From: Brachionus plicatilis
Lineage: Eukaryota > Rotifera > Eurotatoria > Ploima > Brachionidae
DNA length: 64,000 nucleotides
NCBI GenBank assembly: GCA_010279815.1
Contig: QEOQ01000455.1
Span: 262,635 to 326,634 of the forward strand
Direction: 5' to 3'
Position 1 is the first letter of the stretch. Each line of letters begins with the position of its first letter. Made by a program: the position numbers and the translations under genes. The notes beneath the pieces are model-generated. The model was not told the origin of the DNA, ran no database searches, and worked only from the letters and a program-made list of their open reading frames with translations. Below are positions 1-10,735 of this stretch, in pieces.

Positions 1-206
1 TTCGTAATTACGCAACTCAATTTAACTTTCTCTCGCATAAACATTCGGCGAATCCGGTAATAAAAAACAAATCTGGCTCGCCAATACTATTTAAACAAGC
101 CAACATTCATGCTGAAACGTTCAATTTCCGCTTGATTGATTTATTGATCTCATTGGTCCGTCATTTCCATTGGCCCCTCCAAATCGGTCCACCTCCTCTT
201 ACACAA

Positions 207-303
207 TATAAGCACTGAGAAAACTAATTTCTTACCACTTCCTTCTTTAAATATTTGACAGGATTTTTTCTAATTTTTTCAATTTGAAAATTGCTCTTAT
301 TGC
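207..303 (+). promoter_or_regulatory. Probable core promoter and 5'-UTR exon of the bZIP gene
   Basis: An ATATAAG TATA-like box sits at about 207-213, placing a start site near 235-245 by the usual spacing. The transcript would then run to a GC|GTAAGT splice donor at 303/304. Just upstream of the box is TTACACAAT, which resembles half of a PAR/CES-2-type bZIP site, so autoregulation is possible but is only inference. No transcript evidence is available. Confidence 0.4.
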
Positions 304-380
304 GTAAGTAAATTTATCGCCGGCCAACCATCCTCTCCCATCGCTCATATAAAACAACTAACCTTCTCTCTCTTTTACAG
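304..380 (+). other. 5'-UTR intron (77 bp) of the bZIP gene
   Basis: The segment begins GTAAGT and ends in a pyrimidine-rich tract followed by TTTTACAG, immediately before the leader sequence that precedes the ATG at 395. The size matches the other short intron in the window (58 bp in the RGS gene). The acceptor could instead be a trans-splice acceptor, since nothing upstream has been shown to be transcribed. Confidence 0.5.
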
Positions 381-394
381 ACTTACACTCCACA

Positions 395-1066
395 ATGATG
401 TCATACAACTGTGCCAAGCGATTCAAGTACGGCGGCGAGGAGCGCGAGAACGAGAACCCGAACGAGACCATTTCGTCCATAGACGACAATCCCACATCGC
501 CCATTCACATGGACGCCAAGCTCTCCTCCTCGTCCACCCCGCCACTCTCCTCTCTCACCAACAAATTTCCCCTCCACTCCTCCTATCACTACCCAAACTA
601 CAGCTATCCCTACTACGGCCAAGACACCGGCTACACCTTCAACTACTACCAGCAGCAGCAGCAGTACGGCCAAGTGTTTAACCCGCGAGTGCAGGCGAGC
701 AGAAACTCGATGGGCTCGTCGGGCTCGGACACGTCTAGCGCGAGCCTGGCCTCGCCTCAGACCGCCGACTTGGCCTATGCGAAGTCGGCCGGCTCTAAGA
801 AACGCCGGCCTATCCCTGTGGAGAACAAGGACGATCAGTATTGGGAAAAAAGAAGGAAGAATAATGAAAGTGCGAAGCGCTCAAGGGACTTGAGACGCAG
901 CAAAGAAGAGCACATTTCGGTCAGGGTCATTTATTTGGAGCAGGAGAATTTGCAGCTGCGCACAGAATTGGCCATGATGAAGACAGAGACTGAGAAGTTG
1001 AGGGCTATGTTGTACGCGGCGTCCAATTCGGCGCTGGTGGCCACCAATTCTGCTAGTGTGGTTTAG
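395..1066 (+). CDS. bZIP transcription factor, CES-2/PAR (HLF/TEF/DBP) type
   Basis: A single uninterrupted 223-aa reading frame in the nucleus-directed bZIP class. Residues 40-130 are low complexity (Ser/Pro/Tyr-rich with a Q86-Q90 run). KKRRP at 135-139 is a likely nuclear localisation signal. The basic region starts at about 145 and has the bZIP signature N156-x7-R164 (NNESAKRSR). The zipper follows with hydrophobic residues every seventh position: I174, L181, L188, M195, L202. The segment [20 protein letters not shown] is typical of CES-2 and PAR bZIP proteins, which bind TTAYGTAA-like sites as dimers. No full PAR domain is obvious upstream of the basic region, favouring a CES-2-like assignment. 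The start is the first of two adjacent ATGs, 14 bp after a splice acceptor. Codon use is far more GC-rich than the surroundings, as expected of a real exon. Confidence 0.9.
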   Translation: MMSYNCAKRFKYGGEERENENPNETISSIDDNPTSPIHMDAKLSSSSTPPLSSLTNKFPLHSSYHYPNYSYPYYGQDTGYTFNYYQQQQQYGQVFNPRVQASRNSMGSSGSDTSSASLASPQTADLAYAKSAGSKKRRPIPVENKDDQYWEKRRKNNESAKRSRDLRRSKEEHISVRVIYLEQENLQLRTELAMMKTETEKLRAMLYAASNSALVATNSASVV

Positions 1067-1149
1067 ATTCTTTTTTTTTATGTAAATGTAAATGTCGGTG
1101 ATTTTGTTCTTTTTTTTTTGGTTTGTTTTTGTTTGTATTTATTTTTGTG

Positions 1150-1155
1150 AATAAA
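1150..1155 (+). terminator. Poly(A) signal AATAAA of the bZIP gene
   Basis: AATAAA lies 84 bp past the stop codon, in a T-rich 3' flank. It is the first canonical hexamer after the CDS. Confidence 0.6.
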
Positions 1156-1159
1156 ATTT

Positions 1160-4100
1160 TTGACTCAGAAAATAATCAAATTGTTTAAATCAAGTGGAAT
1201 TAATTAATGCTGGAATTTGACACTGTTAATAATTGGTTTTTTCGTCTTTTTTTTTTTTTTCTTTGCTTTGTTTTTAATCCTGCAAAAGAATTTTTATTAA
1301 TTAAAAATTTTATTTCAGTTGCATTTTGTTGGTTATTTTTACAATAAACACTTTAATTATGAAAAAAAATTTTTTTTTTAGAATTTTCAAGTTTTTTTAT
1401 TCACTACAACAATATAAAATTAATATTTCGTTTTCCCATTAACTTGAATTGAAAATTTTTTGGCAATGTTAAAAGATGGGTATACGAGGTTGGGAGGAGT
1501 TTCTGTGTTTTATTGTCGAATTATTTAAAATTAATCTATTGCTTAGTAGTTGATTAATTAAAAAAAAAGTGCGAATTTAATTTGATTAATTTTTTGAAAA
1601 TTTTTTATCAAAAAGCGCACAATATTAAGGGTAATATAAATTAAATTGATATTGTAGTTTTTGAGTAAACTTGAAGAAACGATCTTAGAAAAAACTCAAT
1701 AATTTCTTTCCGACTCTAAAATAGTCAATTGCTTACTAAATTTATTCTAGATACTATTCATGAAAAATGCAAAAAAACTTGTTATTTTATTTAAATTAAA
1801 ATTTTTTAGATGTTGTTCTGAAAGAGATTCCAAACTCGACTTCTTGCTCATTGCAGTGAACAGTTCAACACAAAAAAATTCCCTTTGCTAAAACTCAAGT
1901 CCTGACATGTCTCTACTTAATATTTAATCTTGAATTAACTGCAGCTGAAGCTCATGTTCTGACAAATTGAAGTTTCAGATCAAATTTAAAATCAAAACGA
2001 TCATTTAAAATTTTAAAGCTTAAATAATATAATGATTTTAATAATTTTTAAGAAATAAATACTAAACACTACTGGGCATGTTATGTCTAATAATGGTTCA
2101 TTACCAAATTAACATCGAAATGATTGATCTCTAATTTATTTAACAAAAACAATCAATAATTTAAATAATTCAGGTAAAGTTTATTCACAGATTCAAATTT
2201 ATAACTTTTATATCCATTCATTCAAACTGAAATAATTTTTCTACTTCAATGAATTTTAAATTTTAAAATAGTTAATTTTTTTAAAAGTAAGTTTACATTC
2301 AAATCAATTAAATATTTAAACCTTTTAAAGTTCAATAAAAAGGGACATTTTAAAATTTTAAATATGAAAATAAACTTGACATGACATGTCAAGTAATTGC
2401 TTTGGAAAAAATTTATTTTTTCTCTATTATTAAAAAAAATATTAAAATTTATATTTTGATCTTTTGATTTTGATCTCAAACTTTAATTTGCCCATGTTCT
2501 AGCTACTATATAAACCACTTATTTTTTGTTTTAATTTTTCACTCTGAATCAAGTATTTAAAAAAGATTTAGTCTTAGTATTTTAAAATTCCCAATAATCT
2601 CCAATAAAAAAAAATTTGAAATTTTCAAAGCCTGAAAATTTAGAGAGACATTGGAAGAAAATTGGTCAAAATTATTCAAAAAATTTGTTTTTTGGCGATC
2701 AACGCACAAATGAATTCTGGAAGATGGTCTAATTCAACCAGGAAAAAATTAGATCTTATTTTATTTATTTATTTAGCGAATATTTTATCAAATTATTCTT
2801 TAAAGTCGATTTTGACTTTTAATATAAAATGCTTTAAAAAATTATTAAAGACAAATATATTAAAAGAAAAGGATAAACATTTCAATGACACGATTAAACA
2901 CCTTTTTAAGTGTGAATAATAAATTTATTTATTCTATTTCATTGATAACACTTATTAATAAAAATTCCAAAAATAATAATAATTTAAATCAATTAGTTTT
3001 TCTTAATAAATACAAAAAATGAAAATAAAATTAATTTCAAATTTTTTAATAAAAAATAATCCTGTATAAAATTTTTTTTTGCATTTAATTGTAAAATCGG
3101 CATTTTGAAACTCTTAAATAATAAGTCAAATATTTGTTTTTTTGATTTTTTTTTATGTTCAGCGCTTTTTGGAACAAATTTTCATTAAGAACTTGGTTCT
3201 GGTTATACCAACTAAATGTGAAGTGAAATTCTAGATTATTGGAAGAGTTTTTGTTCAAATAATTTGATTGAATTCGTTCATTAAAGATAACAAGTTCTGA
3301 TTTCAGTTAAACGTGACAAACTTTTATTGTAAAATAATTTTTTTGACCATTCAAAAATAATAAATATTTAACAAACAAATTTATTACTAAAAATAAATTC
3401 CATTTGTCTGAAAGGAAGTATCATTTTAAACTACCTGAGTGAATCTCAAATTATATTTTTTAATAAATAAATATTTATTTATTGTTCATTCATTCAGTGC
3501 AAATTTTGAACATATAATAAAATTTAAAAAGTTAATTTTTAATTTAAATTTGAATGGATTATTATAGAAAAATTTAAAATGTTTCAATGATTGATTTTGC
3601 TTTTTGAAAAGATCTTCGAAGTTCTTTTATAGCTTTTTAAATATCTTTAAAAAATATTATTCAATTTTCTTTTTGAAAAATTGTCTAAAGTAAATTGAGT
3701 TTCAGTAATATTAAAGGAGGATTCAACAAAAATGTATAAATAAATAAATGCTTATAACCAATATTTATTTTAGATAATTAAAAAAAAATTTCTAAGATAC
3801 AACCATTTGGAAATAATTTTTTTTTTGACTCTAAATCGAGTTTTTTTTCAGAATTGATAAGAATCATTAAAATTTTCAAATAATTGCCATCGATCAAATC
3901 TAGAACCAGCACCAGTATAACAGTTTTTTGAAAATAAAAAATTATTTTTTTTATTTGAAGCACCAATTACTGTAAAAATCCAAGAACAAATTACATTTTT
4001 TTGTTTAAATTTAAACAGTTTAATTTGAATAATTCAAAAAATAAAAATTATATTATCAAGTTAAAAAATACACAATTTTCGAAGGGAAATAAAAATTTTT

Positions 4101-4975
4101 TGATTTTATTTTTCAAATGCTTCTAGCTTTTGCTTTTTTATTTTTTTTTTAAATTTAAAAATTATATCAATTTTATGTAATTTTCATTTTTACAAAAATA
4201 CAAATACAATTCAAAATTCATGTGTAAAAAATAAGAAATTATTTTTCTTTGTACTGAATAATTCGAATGTTTTTTTGAGTTTTTTAGATCAATTCTAAAA
4301 CCAGCATCTACAAGATGATTTTACGAAAAATAATTAAATTAACTTTTAAATGTCAGATACAGTCAAAAACCAAAAACCAAATTAATTAATATTTTTATCT
4401 GAACATTTTAATTTGAATTATGTAAAAAAAATTAATTATTCAACAGTTTATTTTTAAAACTTAATTATTTAGGAAATAAAATATTTCAAAATTAATTTTT
4501 AATGTTGCTATCTATGGCTTATTTAATTTTGTAAATAAACAATTATCAGCTTTGGCTAAATTAAAAAATTATTTCTCAGTATGATAGGCCTCTTATTTTG
4601 TTAGATAAAAAAAATAATTATTTTTTATGTAATCGAAGATTGGGCTTCAACTCAAGCCATTTGGTCACCAGCGCAATTATTTAATTAAGAATAGTTTCAA
4701 AATGTGTCAACTGCAACAGATCTAATCAAAACATTTTAGCATCAATTAGTAGCAAAATTATTAAGCAAGATCAAATTTTTATTTAAAAATTTTTTCAATT
4801 TAAAAATCATGTTATTTTTAATTAGAGTGAATGGGACACGAAATAGGAGCAATTAGAAAATTAATAGTTTTTTTATTCGAGTGCAGATCAATCAGCATTA
4901 ATTATTTGTTTTAATTGAATCAAGCTGGGAATTGTTTTATCAAGAGTTGTATTACTCTAAATGATGTTTTATAAG
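1160..4975. other. AT-rich intergenic DNA, no gene seen
   Basis: Long homopolymer-rich sequence. The longest open frames (for example 2246-2479 -, 2662-2919 +, 3778-3966 -) have the Lys/Asn/Phe/Ile composition expected of chance frames in AT-rich DNA and show no domain. From about 4620 to 5020 the sequence becomes more complex and may be regulatory. Confidence 0.6.
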
Positions 4976-4997
4976 GACTCAGTCAATTATGTTTGCA

Positions 4998-5015
4998 TGA
5001 CTGGGCCCCGAGTCA
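4998..5015. promoter_or_regulatory. Near-palindrome TGACTGGGCCCCGAGTCA
   Basis: The TGACT/AGTCA arms flank a GGGCCCC core in otherwise very AT-rich DNA. TGACTCA-like half-sites are recognised by bZIP proteins of the AP-1 class. It lies in the intergenic block 4 kb downstream of the bZIP gene. A regulatory function is only inferred. Confidence 0.25.
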
Positions 5016-5050
5016 AATAAAAGTAAGCTATACACACAGCATGAATCGAT

Positions 5051-5345
5051 GCTATTGTTTGTGTTGATAAATTGATATATTTGTTTTATTGCTTAATCAA
5101 TTTTTGTTAATCTAAAATTTATTATCATTGATTGAAATTTAGTTTCGGCTGAGTGGTTTGGGATTTAGAAGTTTCAAATGCAAGTGACAATTTCAACAGC
5201 AATTTAATCGTTTATTTTCTAATTTTTTTCTAAAAATATCAAAATAAAATAAAGTAAAAAGATATTTTTTTATTGGAGTAATCACATAATGTTAGTTCTT
5301 CTGGAAAGCTGTCAAAGTTCATCATCTTTTTTTATCACAAAGACA
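5051..5345 (+). repeat. Dispersed repeat, copy 1 (tRNA-like A-box segment plus conserved tail)
   Basis: The segment contains CGGCTGAGTGGTTTGGG, then after about 60 bp a block with ATGTTAGTTCTTCTGG and TCAAAGTTCATCATC. Both blocks recur at about 6140-6450 (in swapped order) and 10530-10735 (same order). CGGCTGAGTGG resembles a Pol III A box of Ser/Leu tRNAs (TGGCNNAGTGG), but I see no B box. A SINE origin is therefore possible but unproven. Confidence 0.5.
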
Positions 5346-5537
5346 TTAATAAAAGGCATGTAATTATTAATTATGTTATTAATATTGAAATAAAAGCGAA
5401 AATTACTGAACAAAGGAACAAAAGTATTTTTTCATTTCTATTATAATAAAAGAGGTACATAAATAAAAAAAAAGTAGTACAATTTATATCAAATTAGAAC
5501 AAAAATAATTAAAACATAGACAAAAATAATATTCAAT

Positions 5538-5784
5538 TTACTTTTTTACTGGTCTACCGCGTTTTTTTTTAACTTGGGGCTGTGGAGTAACGATTGGGGT
5601 CTCTTCAAGACGAGGTTTTTTTTGATATTGGCTCTTGCACAGACGGATCGTCCGAATCTGATTCTTCATATACGCTGATACCCAAATCATTTACATTTTG
5701 AGTTTTAATTGGCTGACGAGTTAAGGCATTGGTTGTGGCTTTAGGGCGACCTGGACGACGCTTTCTTTCAAATGGAATGTTCAT
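5538..5784 (-). pseudogene. Transposase C-terminal tail with two AT-hooks (probable MULE), frameshifted
   Basis: From an ATG at 5784 the frame reads a basic segment with RRPGRPKATTNAL, then an acidic Ser/Asp stretch, and stops early. A one-base shift in a run of eight A restores a frame that ends in KKKRGRPVKK and a TAA at 5538. Two GRP AT-hook cores (PGRPK and RGRPV) bracket the segment. Such basic AT-hook tails occur at the C-terminus of many invertebrate Mutator-like transposases, and similar tails appear at 11951, 41704 and 50855. The segment lies between two copies of the dispersed repeat, so it was probably carried by a larger element. Confidence 0.5.
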
Positions 5785-6139
5785 TATCGGCCAGAGTCAA
5801 AGCTAGATATTCTTGAGATGATTCTAAGTTACGAAACTAATTAAATAAATTAAGTTTTTTTAGATATATATTTGTTTCAATTAGATCAAATTAGCTTTCA
5901 AAGAAATAAAATAGTTACTAACTCAATCATATTTGACATAATTTAATTTAATTGTACTAAAAAAATTATTGACACTAACATCAGTATTTTTGTTCTAGAA
6001 AATATAATTTTTGTTTTTTTTTAATATATTCTATGCGTTAATAAAATTTAAACAAAAAATTTATTTATTTGCAAAAATAAAATTTATCGTTTGATTTAAA
6101 AATAAATTAAGATTAAAATAAATTAATAAAAATATTTTT

Positions 6140-6450
6140 TTAGTATTCAGATAATATTAGTTCTTCTGCAAAGCTATCAAAGTTCATCATCTTTTTTTTT
6201 ATCACAAAGACACAAAAAAAAATTTATTTATTTGAAAAATAAAATTTAATCATTTACCTTAAAATATTTTTTGCTAAAATTATTTTTAATTATTAAAGAA
6301 GCTATTGTTTGTTGATCAATTGATAAATTTTATTTTATTGCCTAATCAAATTTTGTTAATCAAAAATTATCATCACTGATTGAAATTTAGTTTCGGCTGA
6401 GTGGTTTGGGATTTAGAAGCTGGAAATGCGAGTGACAAATTCAACGCTTC
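6140..6450 (+). repeat. Dispersed repeat, copy 2 (block order inverted)
   Basis: The ATATTAGTTCTTCTGC / TCAAAGTTCATCATC block occurs first (6150-6215). The CGGCTGAGTGGTTTGGG block follows at about 6390-6440, with the same upstream context as copy 1 (GATTGAAATTTAGTTT). The two flanking copies enclose the AT-hook segment at 5538-5784. Confidence 0.5.
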
Positions 6451-7080
6451 AATAAAATGATTAGCATACATCCCTGAAGAAATGCCAGTTAATACAAACA
6501 TTTGATTCCATCTTAATCATGCGATTTAATCGCTTAATCCACTTTCAATTCGAGCAGTCAGCCAGTCCAGCCACTCGCACTTAAGATAAGAACAATCACG
6601 TTCTGACACTCAGACGATGAGAAACAAATTCGTTACACAAACAACTTTAATTCAACATTTCCGAATTTGAAAAGGAATTAGACTGAGTAATCCGCAAATA
6701 ATCAAGTAGCTCTTAGAACAACAACAACAAAAGCATGACTTGAGTAATGAATTAGCAAGAATTAGCACTTCAGGAGATCAAGTTGTGTTTGTTCAAGTGA
6801 TTGACGTCTTATTACTTTGGCCAGAGACAAATGTTGGTGAATTAATGAGTTGAATTGTTGAGCTAATCACCACAAGCCGAACTACATGAAAACACTGTGT
6901 CGTTTGATTACAACACATGGCGTCTTATCGATTGCAAACTTGACTGACCACTGCCTGGCCACAATCTTCTTGAATCGATGATCAAAAATGTGCCCACTTC
7001 AGCAAACAAAACAGATCAGAGATAATACTCAAAAGCGGCGCGGAGCAAGCCATTGTGTTTACATTATTCAAACATCATAA
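6450..7080. promoter_or_regulatory. High-complexity non-coding island, candidate regulatory region
   Basis: About 630 bp of balanced-composition sequence with few homopolymers, no long open frame and no repeat match elsewhere in the window. It contains TTGACGTCTTA (CRE-like), GTTACACAAAC and GGCCAGAGAC. Such islands inside AT-rich intergenic DNA are often enhancers. It could serve the bZIP gene on the left. This is inference from composition only. Confidence 0.3.
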
Positions 7081-7539
7081 AAGTTAATTTAATTAAGTAG
7101 CTCTTTTCAATTCTCAATAGATTAGATATCAATAAAAAATGCTTATCTGATCAAGAGGAAAATTCAATTAAAAGATGCATAGGAAATATGTGAAATGAGA
7201 CCTGCAAAAAAAAAAACTCGTAGAACTTACAAGATCTTTCTAGGAAAAGGAAGTGGAAGAAAAAAATATAAATAAACAATGATCTTGAAGCGGAAGTTCA
7301 TCGATGTTCTTTTCCATATTTATTCATGAAAAATTTTTGGATTTATTTTGTTTATTTTCAATAGAAAAAAACCCAATTATCACAAATATTTTTGGTCCCA
7401 ATTATTTTGCTTTCTAACTTTCATGCCTTTTTCTGTTTTCGAACTAATGTTACTTTTTTTTTTTTTATAATTTTTCATTTTTTAAAAAAAAACCAAAAAC
7501 ACAAAAAAAAATTTATTTTTATTTTTTTACTTCTCCTTA

Positions 7540-8560
7540 AAGGAGGTTTATTCAATTCAATAAATAAATAAATAGAAAAAAACGAAAAGAAAACTGGCTG
7601 TTTATTAAAACAAAGAAAAAAAAAGTATAGAAAACAAAATATACAAGACAATATAGAAAAAATATAGAAAAAGCGCCAAGCTTCTTTTATTTTGACTTTA
7701 AATAATTATTTATATAAATAAAAGTGAGCTTTTTCATATTTTCTTTTGATTTATTTTAAAATATTTTCTATTTATCTTTTTCTTTACCTGTAATGTTCTT
7801 TATAATCTTATGTAATAGCTGTAATGTCTCTATAAATTATTTTTTCTTAATCAATTGAACCTATATATGTAATTACTCTTCTCTTCTATGAAAAAATTAT
7901 AAATATAAAACTAAAATTTAATATTCAAAATTCCCCTTTCCTAAATTATCTTTAAAAAAAAAAATAAAATTTAATAGAAAAAAAAACGAATAAATAAACT
8001 TAATTTGATGAATTATGCAAAAGTTTTAAAATTAAATTTCTCTCTGATTTTATGTTAGAAGGCCATTTGGTCGAAACGCGTCGTGACAATTTAATTTTTA
8101 TTCGAAAGCTTTTTAAAATAAATATTTTTTTAAAAAAAAATCGTAATTTCTAATTATAAAGTAATTTGGAAGAATGAAGTAAGAAACTAGTCCGAAATAG
8201 AAAGTGAGAGCGAAATGAAAAAATAAGAAATGAAAAGAAAACTACAAACTAAATTCATATAAAAATTTAAAATTAAAATTTTTATTAGTTATTCTTTTTT
8301 TTCTGTTTTATCTTTATTTTATTCTATTTAATCAAAAAGACACAATCTCGAAAGGGGGCTGCTTAAAGGAAGTAGCTCTTTTCCAACCAGTCCGTCTAAA
8401 ATCCCCCTATTATTATCATTATTAATGTCTCTATAAATTATTTTTTCTTAATCAATTGTACCTATATATATGTAATTACTTATCTCTTCTTAGTTTTTTA
8501 TATTATTGTACCTTAATTTAATTTATTTTTTATATATTTCTTATTAATGACAAATTTATT
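7540..8560. mobile_element. Possible Penelope-like element remnant with direct repeats and a hammerhead-like motif
   Basis: Two direct copies of a roughly 65-bp sequence (TAATGTCTCTATAAATTA and onward, ending near GTAATTACT) occur at about 7823-7887 and 8423-8490. Between them, at 8056-8085, GAAGGCCATTTGGTCGAAAC is followed by GCGTCGTGAC. GGCC-loop-GGTC can form stem II of a hammerhead ribozyme, followed by the core GAAAC. Penelope-like elements carry hammerhead ribozymes in their pseudo-LTRs. The CUGAUGA core is degenerate here. No reverse transcriptase is visible. Confidence 0.35.
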
Positions 8561-8739
8561 GAATTACTATAAATCTCCTTAACACATCAATCTGCATAAT
8601 CGGCACTATCTCATATCATAGAAAATTTTTTTATAGAAAAAGAAAATTTTTTTGTCGAAATATTTTAAAGAAAATTAATATATAGAAATTATTAGAGAAA
8701 ATTTTCATCGAAAATTATTATAGAAAATTTATTAAGTCT

Positions 8740-9051
8740 CAAAGTCCGGCCGAGTTGGCTCCAGTTATACAAAAGAATTACATTGGCTTAGTCGATCCAG
8801 AAGATGCGAATTGTTCACGTGTTGTACCAAAATATCCTCCAAGCTTTTGAAATCTTAGGAAACAGATCCATAATAGTCTACCTAGGTCAAATAATAACTT
8901 GGAGGCTTGGTATAAGTCTCTTTCGAAAGATGTTGGATCACATCTAGATATAAATAAGTTGGCTAAACATTTGGAAAATGAGTAGCATTTAACAGATGTA
9001 CTAATTGAGCAAATTAATAGCGGCATAGATTATCCATGTGAAAAATCATAA
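8740..9051 (+). pseudogene. MULE transposase C-terminal fragment with two in-frame stops
   Basis: One frame of 104 codons reads through the typical MULE C-terminal region: NYIGL, then PPSF-stop-NL, LPRSNNNLEAWYKSL, LAKHLENE-stop-HLTDVLIEQI. The motif PRSNNxLExW matches the conserved PRTNNxVEGWH of Mutator-like transposases. Both stops are one base from the expected codon (TGA for TGG, TAG for CAG), so this is a decayed copy. The catalytic DDE region is absent. It ends 38 bp before the zinc-finger mini-element at 9089. Confidence 0.65.
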
Positions 9052-9088
9052 ATCAAAATAGATATTGAAATTATGTCTTTGTTTAGTA

Positions 9089-9865
9089 GGGTCTTGCCCA
9101 AAATGTGAACAGAAGTTCACCAAAAAATGTCATGATTATCTTGCTTAAAATGTGAACTTTATGTTCACCAAATTTCTGTTCACAAATTTTGTGACCAAAG
9201 TAAATTTAAAAAAAAAAATTTAATTTTTCGTGAATTAATTTTTTTTTATGTGAACATTAATTAAATGTTAATTTTGATAAAAAAAAAATAAAATAAATTG
9301 TCAAAAATTATTTTTTAATTTTTATGTTTTTTTGCTATATACAATTTTACTCCTTTAATATTTTTCATTAATTCTCCACAAATCTCACATGGCACCGGAT
9401 TGGCATTTTTGCTTAGTGTTTTTTTTACTACATTCAAAGTCTCTTGTGAAGTTGATATTGCAGCCATAGCTCGGGTGTACCAAACCAATCTCAGAGATTT
9501 ATTTGAAAATTTTTAAATCAATATTTTTAGTCATTATTTTTAATTTCTTTGTAAAATTAATCTTTTGGGATATCAAAGTTGATACATTAGCTTTTTGATT
9601 TAATTTTTTTTAAATGAAGCAATTAAATTTTTTAACTTAATAAAAAAAAATAGTTGCAAATTTCAACAAGCATAACAAAGTAAAGATTTTTAATTTTGTC
9701 TTAATTTTAAATTAAAAATTTGGTGAACATTTTTTATTTTATGTGAACTACTTTGGTCACAAAATTTGTGAACAGAAATTTGGTGAACATAAAGTTCACA
9801 TTTTAAGCAAGATACTCATGGTCACATTTTTTGGTGAACTTCTCTTCACATTTTGGGCAAGACCC
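9089..9865 (-). mobile_element. Zinc-finger mini-transposon, copy A (777 bp)
   Basis: The ends are an inverted repeat of about 114 bp (9089-9202 versus 9749-9865) starting GGGTCTTGCCCAAAATGTG. The arms differ by a few substitutions and short indels. The flanks are GTTTAGTA and GTTTAGTG, a 7/8 target-site duplication. Both arms are packed with GTTCAC/GTGAAC in either orientation (at least five per arm). The only recognisable gene is a 50-aa single-finger protein on the - strand. It is inserted beside a MULE fragment. Confidence 0.8.
9315..9467 (-). CDS. Small single C2H2-like zinc-finger protein of mini-transposon A
   Basis: A complete 50-aa frame from ATG to TAA. The N-terminal 26 residues are polar. 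Next comes the finger: C27-E-I-C30, GELMKN, then KLYIAKKH. The second Cys pair is intact and the last His is H48, but the first His ligand position is Tyr (TAT, one transition from CAT). It shares KTLSK-NPV-C--CGELMKN-G-KL-IAKKH with the frames at 42988, 50110 and 61764. DNA differences between copies are often synonymous (for example L as TTA/TTG, K as AAA/AAG), suggesting past selection on the protein. Likely a DNA-binding protein of the element; function unproven. Confidence 0.65.
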   Translation of the reverse strand: MAAISTSQETLNVVKKTLSKNANPVPCEICGELMKNIKGVKLYIAKKHKN

Positions 9866-10289
9866 GTTTAGTGTTTACAATAAAGAAAAATTAGCAAATT
9901 TTTTTGAAAGATTAATTTTTGTTTTAAAATAATTAATTGTTTAATTGTTTTTTTTCCATAATTATAACTTTTTTCTATAATTAATACAGGTAAATTTCGA
10001 TAATATTTTTCAATAAAATGAGTTTCTATAAAATGATTTTTCTTTTCTATAAAACTTTTCTACAAAAAATTTTTCCATAAAATTTAATTACTTTTATATT
10101 TATTTTATATAATTTTGAAATTATTTTTTTTATAACTTTTTGACCTATGAGGTCTATACAAGTTTTTTTCTCAATAAATAATAATAATAATAATAAAATG
10201 AATATGTCCCGTATAATCTGTCGTATTCGTCTTGTACCTCAGTTTGGTCTCTGTAAGTTTCATTGTAGTTCCTTAAATAATCTCTCGAT

Positions 10290-10345
10290 TTTTGCACGAT
10301 TAGCTACCATAGATGGCTTCCGAGTAAGCCATCTCCACAAGCTCA
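10290..10345. other. Short hairpin in an isolated complex patch
   Basis: GATGGCTTCCGAGTAAGCCATC forms an 8-bp stem with a short loop. The surrounding 10200-10360 patch is more GC-rich than its neighbours, but no protein domain is recognisable in any frame. Confidence 0.25.
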
Positions 10346-10529
10346 CTTGCTGTGGCTTTTTATTATTTTCATTATTATTTATTTTGAAAAAATTCTTTAC
10401 GTTTTTATTTTATTGTATTTTTTCTTGATTATTTTTTTTCTGAAGGAGCTTTAGCAAATAAATAAAACACAGATAAAACAAATAAATAATAATGAAATAC
10501 TCAAAAATTATCTTAAATTATCAAAATCT

Positions 10530-10735
10530 TCGTTGATTCAGTGGTTTAGGATTAAGAAGTTGGTAATGCGAGTGACAGAAATTTTATAACTTATTTTCTA
10601 ATTTTTTTCCTAAAAATATCAAAATCAAAATAAAATGAAAAAAATTATTTTTTTTTGGAGTAATAACATAATGTTGGTTCTTCTGGAAAGCTGTCAAAGT
10701 TCATCATCTTTTTTTTATCTATCACAAAGACATTT
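10530..10735 (+). repeat. Dispersed repeat, copy 3
   Basis: It contains TCAGTGGTTTAGGATTAAGA, GCGAGTGACA, then ATGTTGGTTCTTCTGG and TCAAAGTTCATCATC, in the same block order and spacing as the copy at 5140-5345. The match is continuous over about 200 bp with scattered differences. Confidence 0.55.

Noticed and set aside
401..673. 90-aa open frame on the - strand over the bZIP gene
   Set aside because: Shadow frame of the GC-rich bZIP coding exon, with Val/Gly-rich composition and no domain.
10147..10428. 93-aa frame with an Asn run and hydrophobic end
   Set aside because: Composition follows local AT-rich repeats. There is no domain, and poly-Asn comes from an (AAT)n microsatellite.
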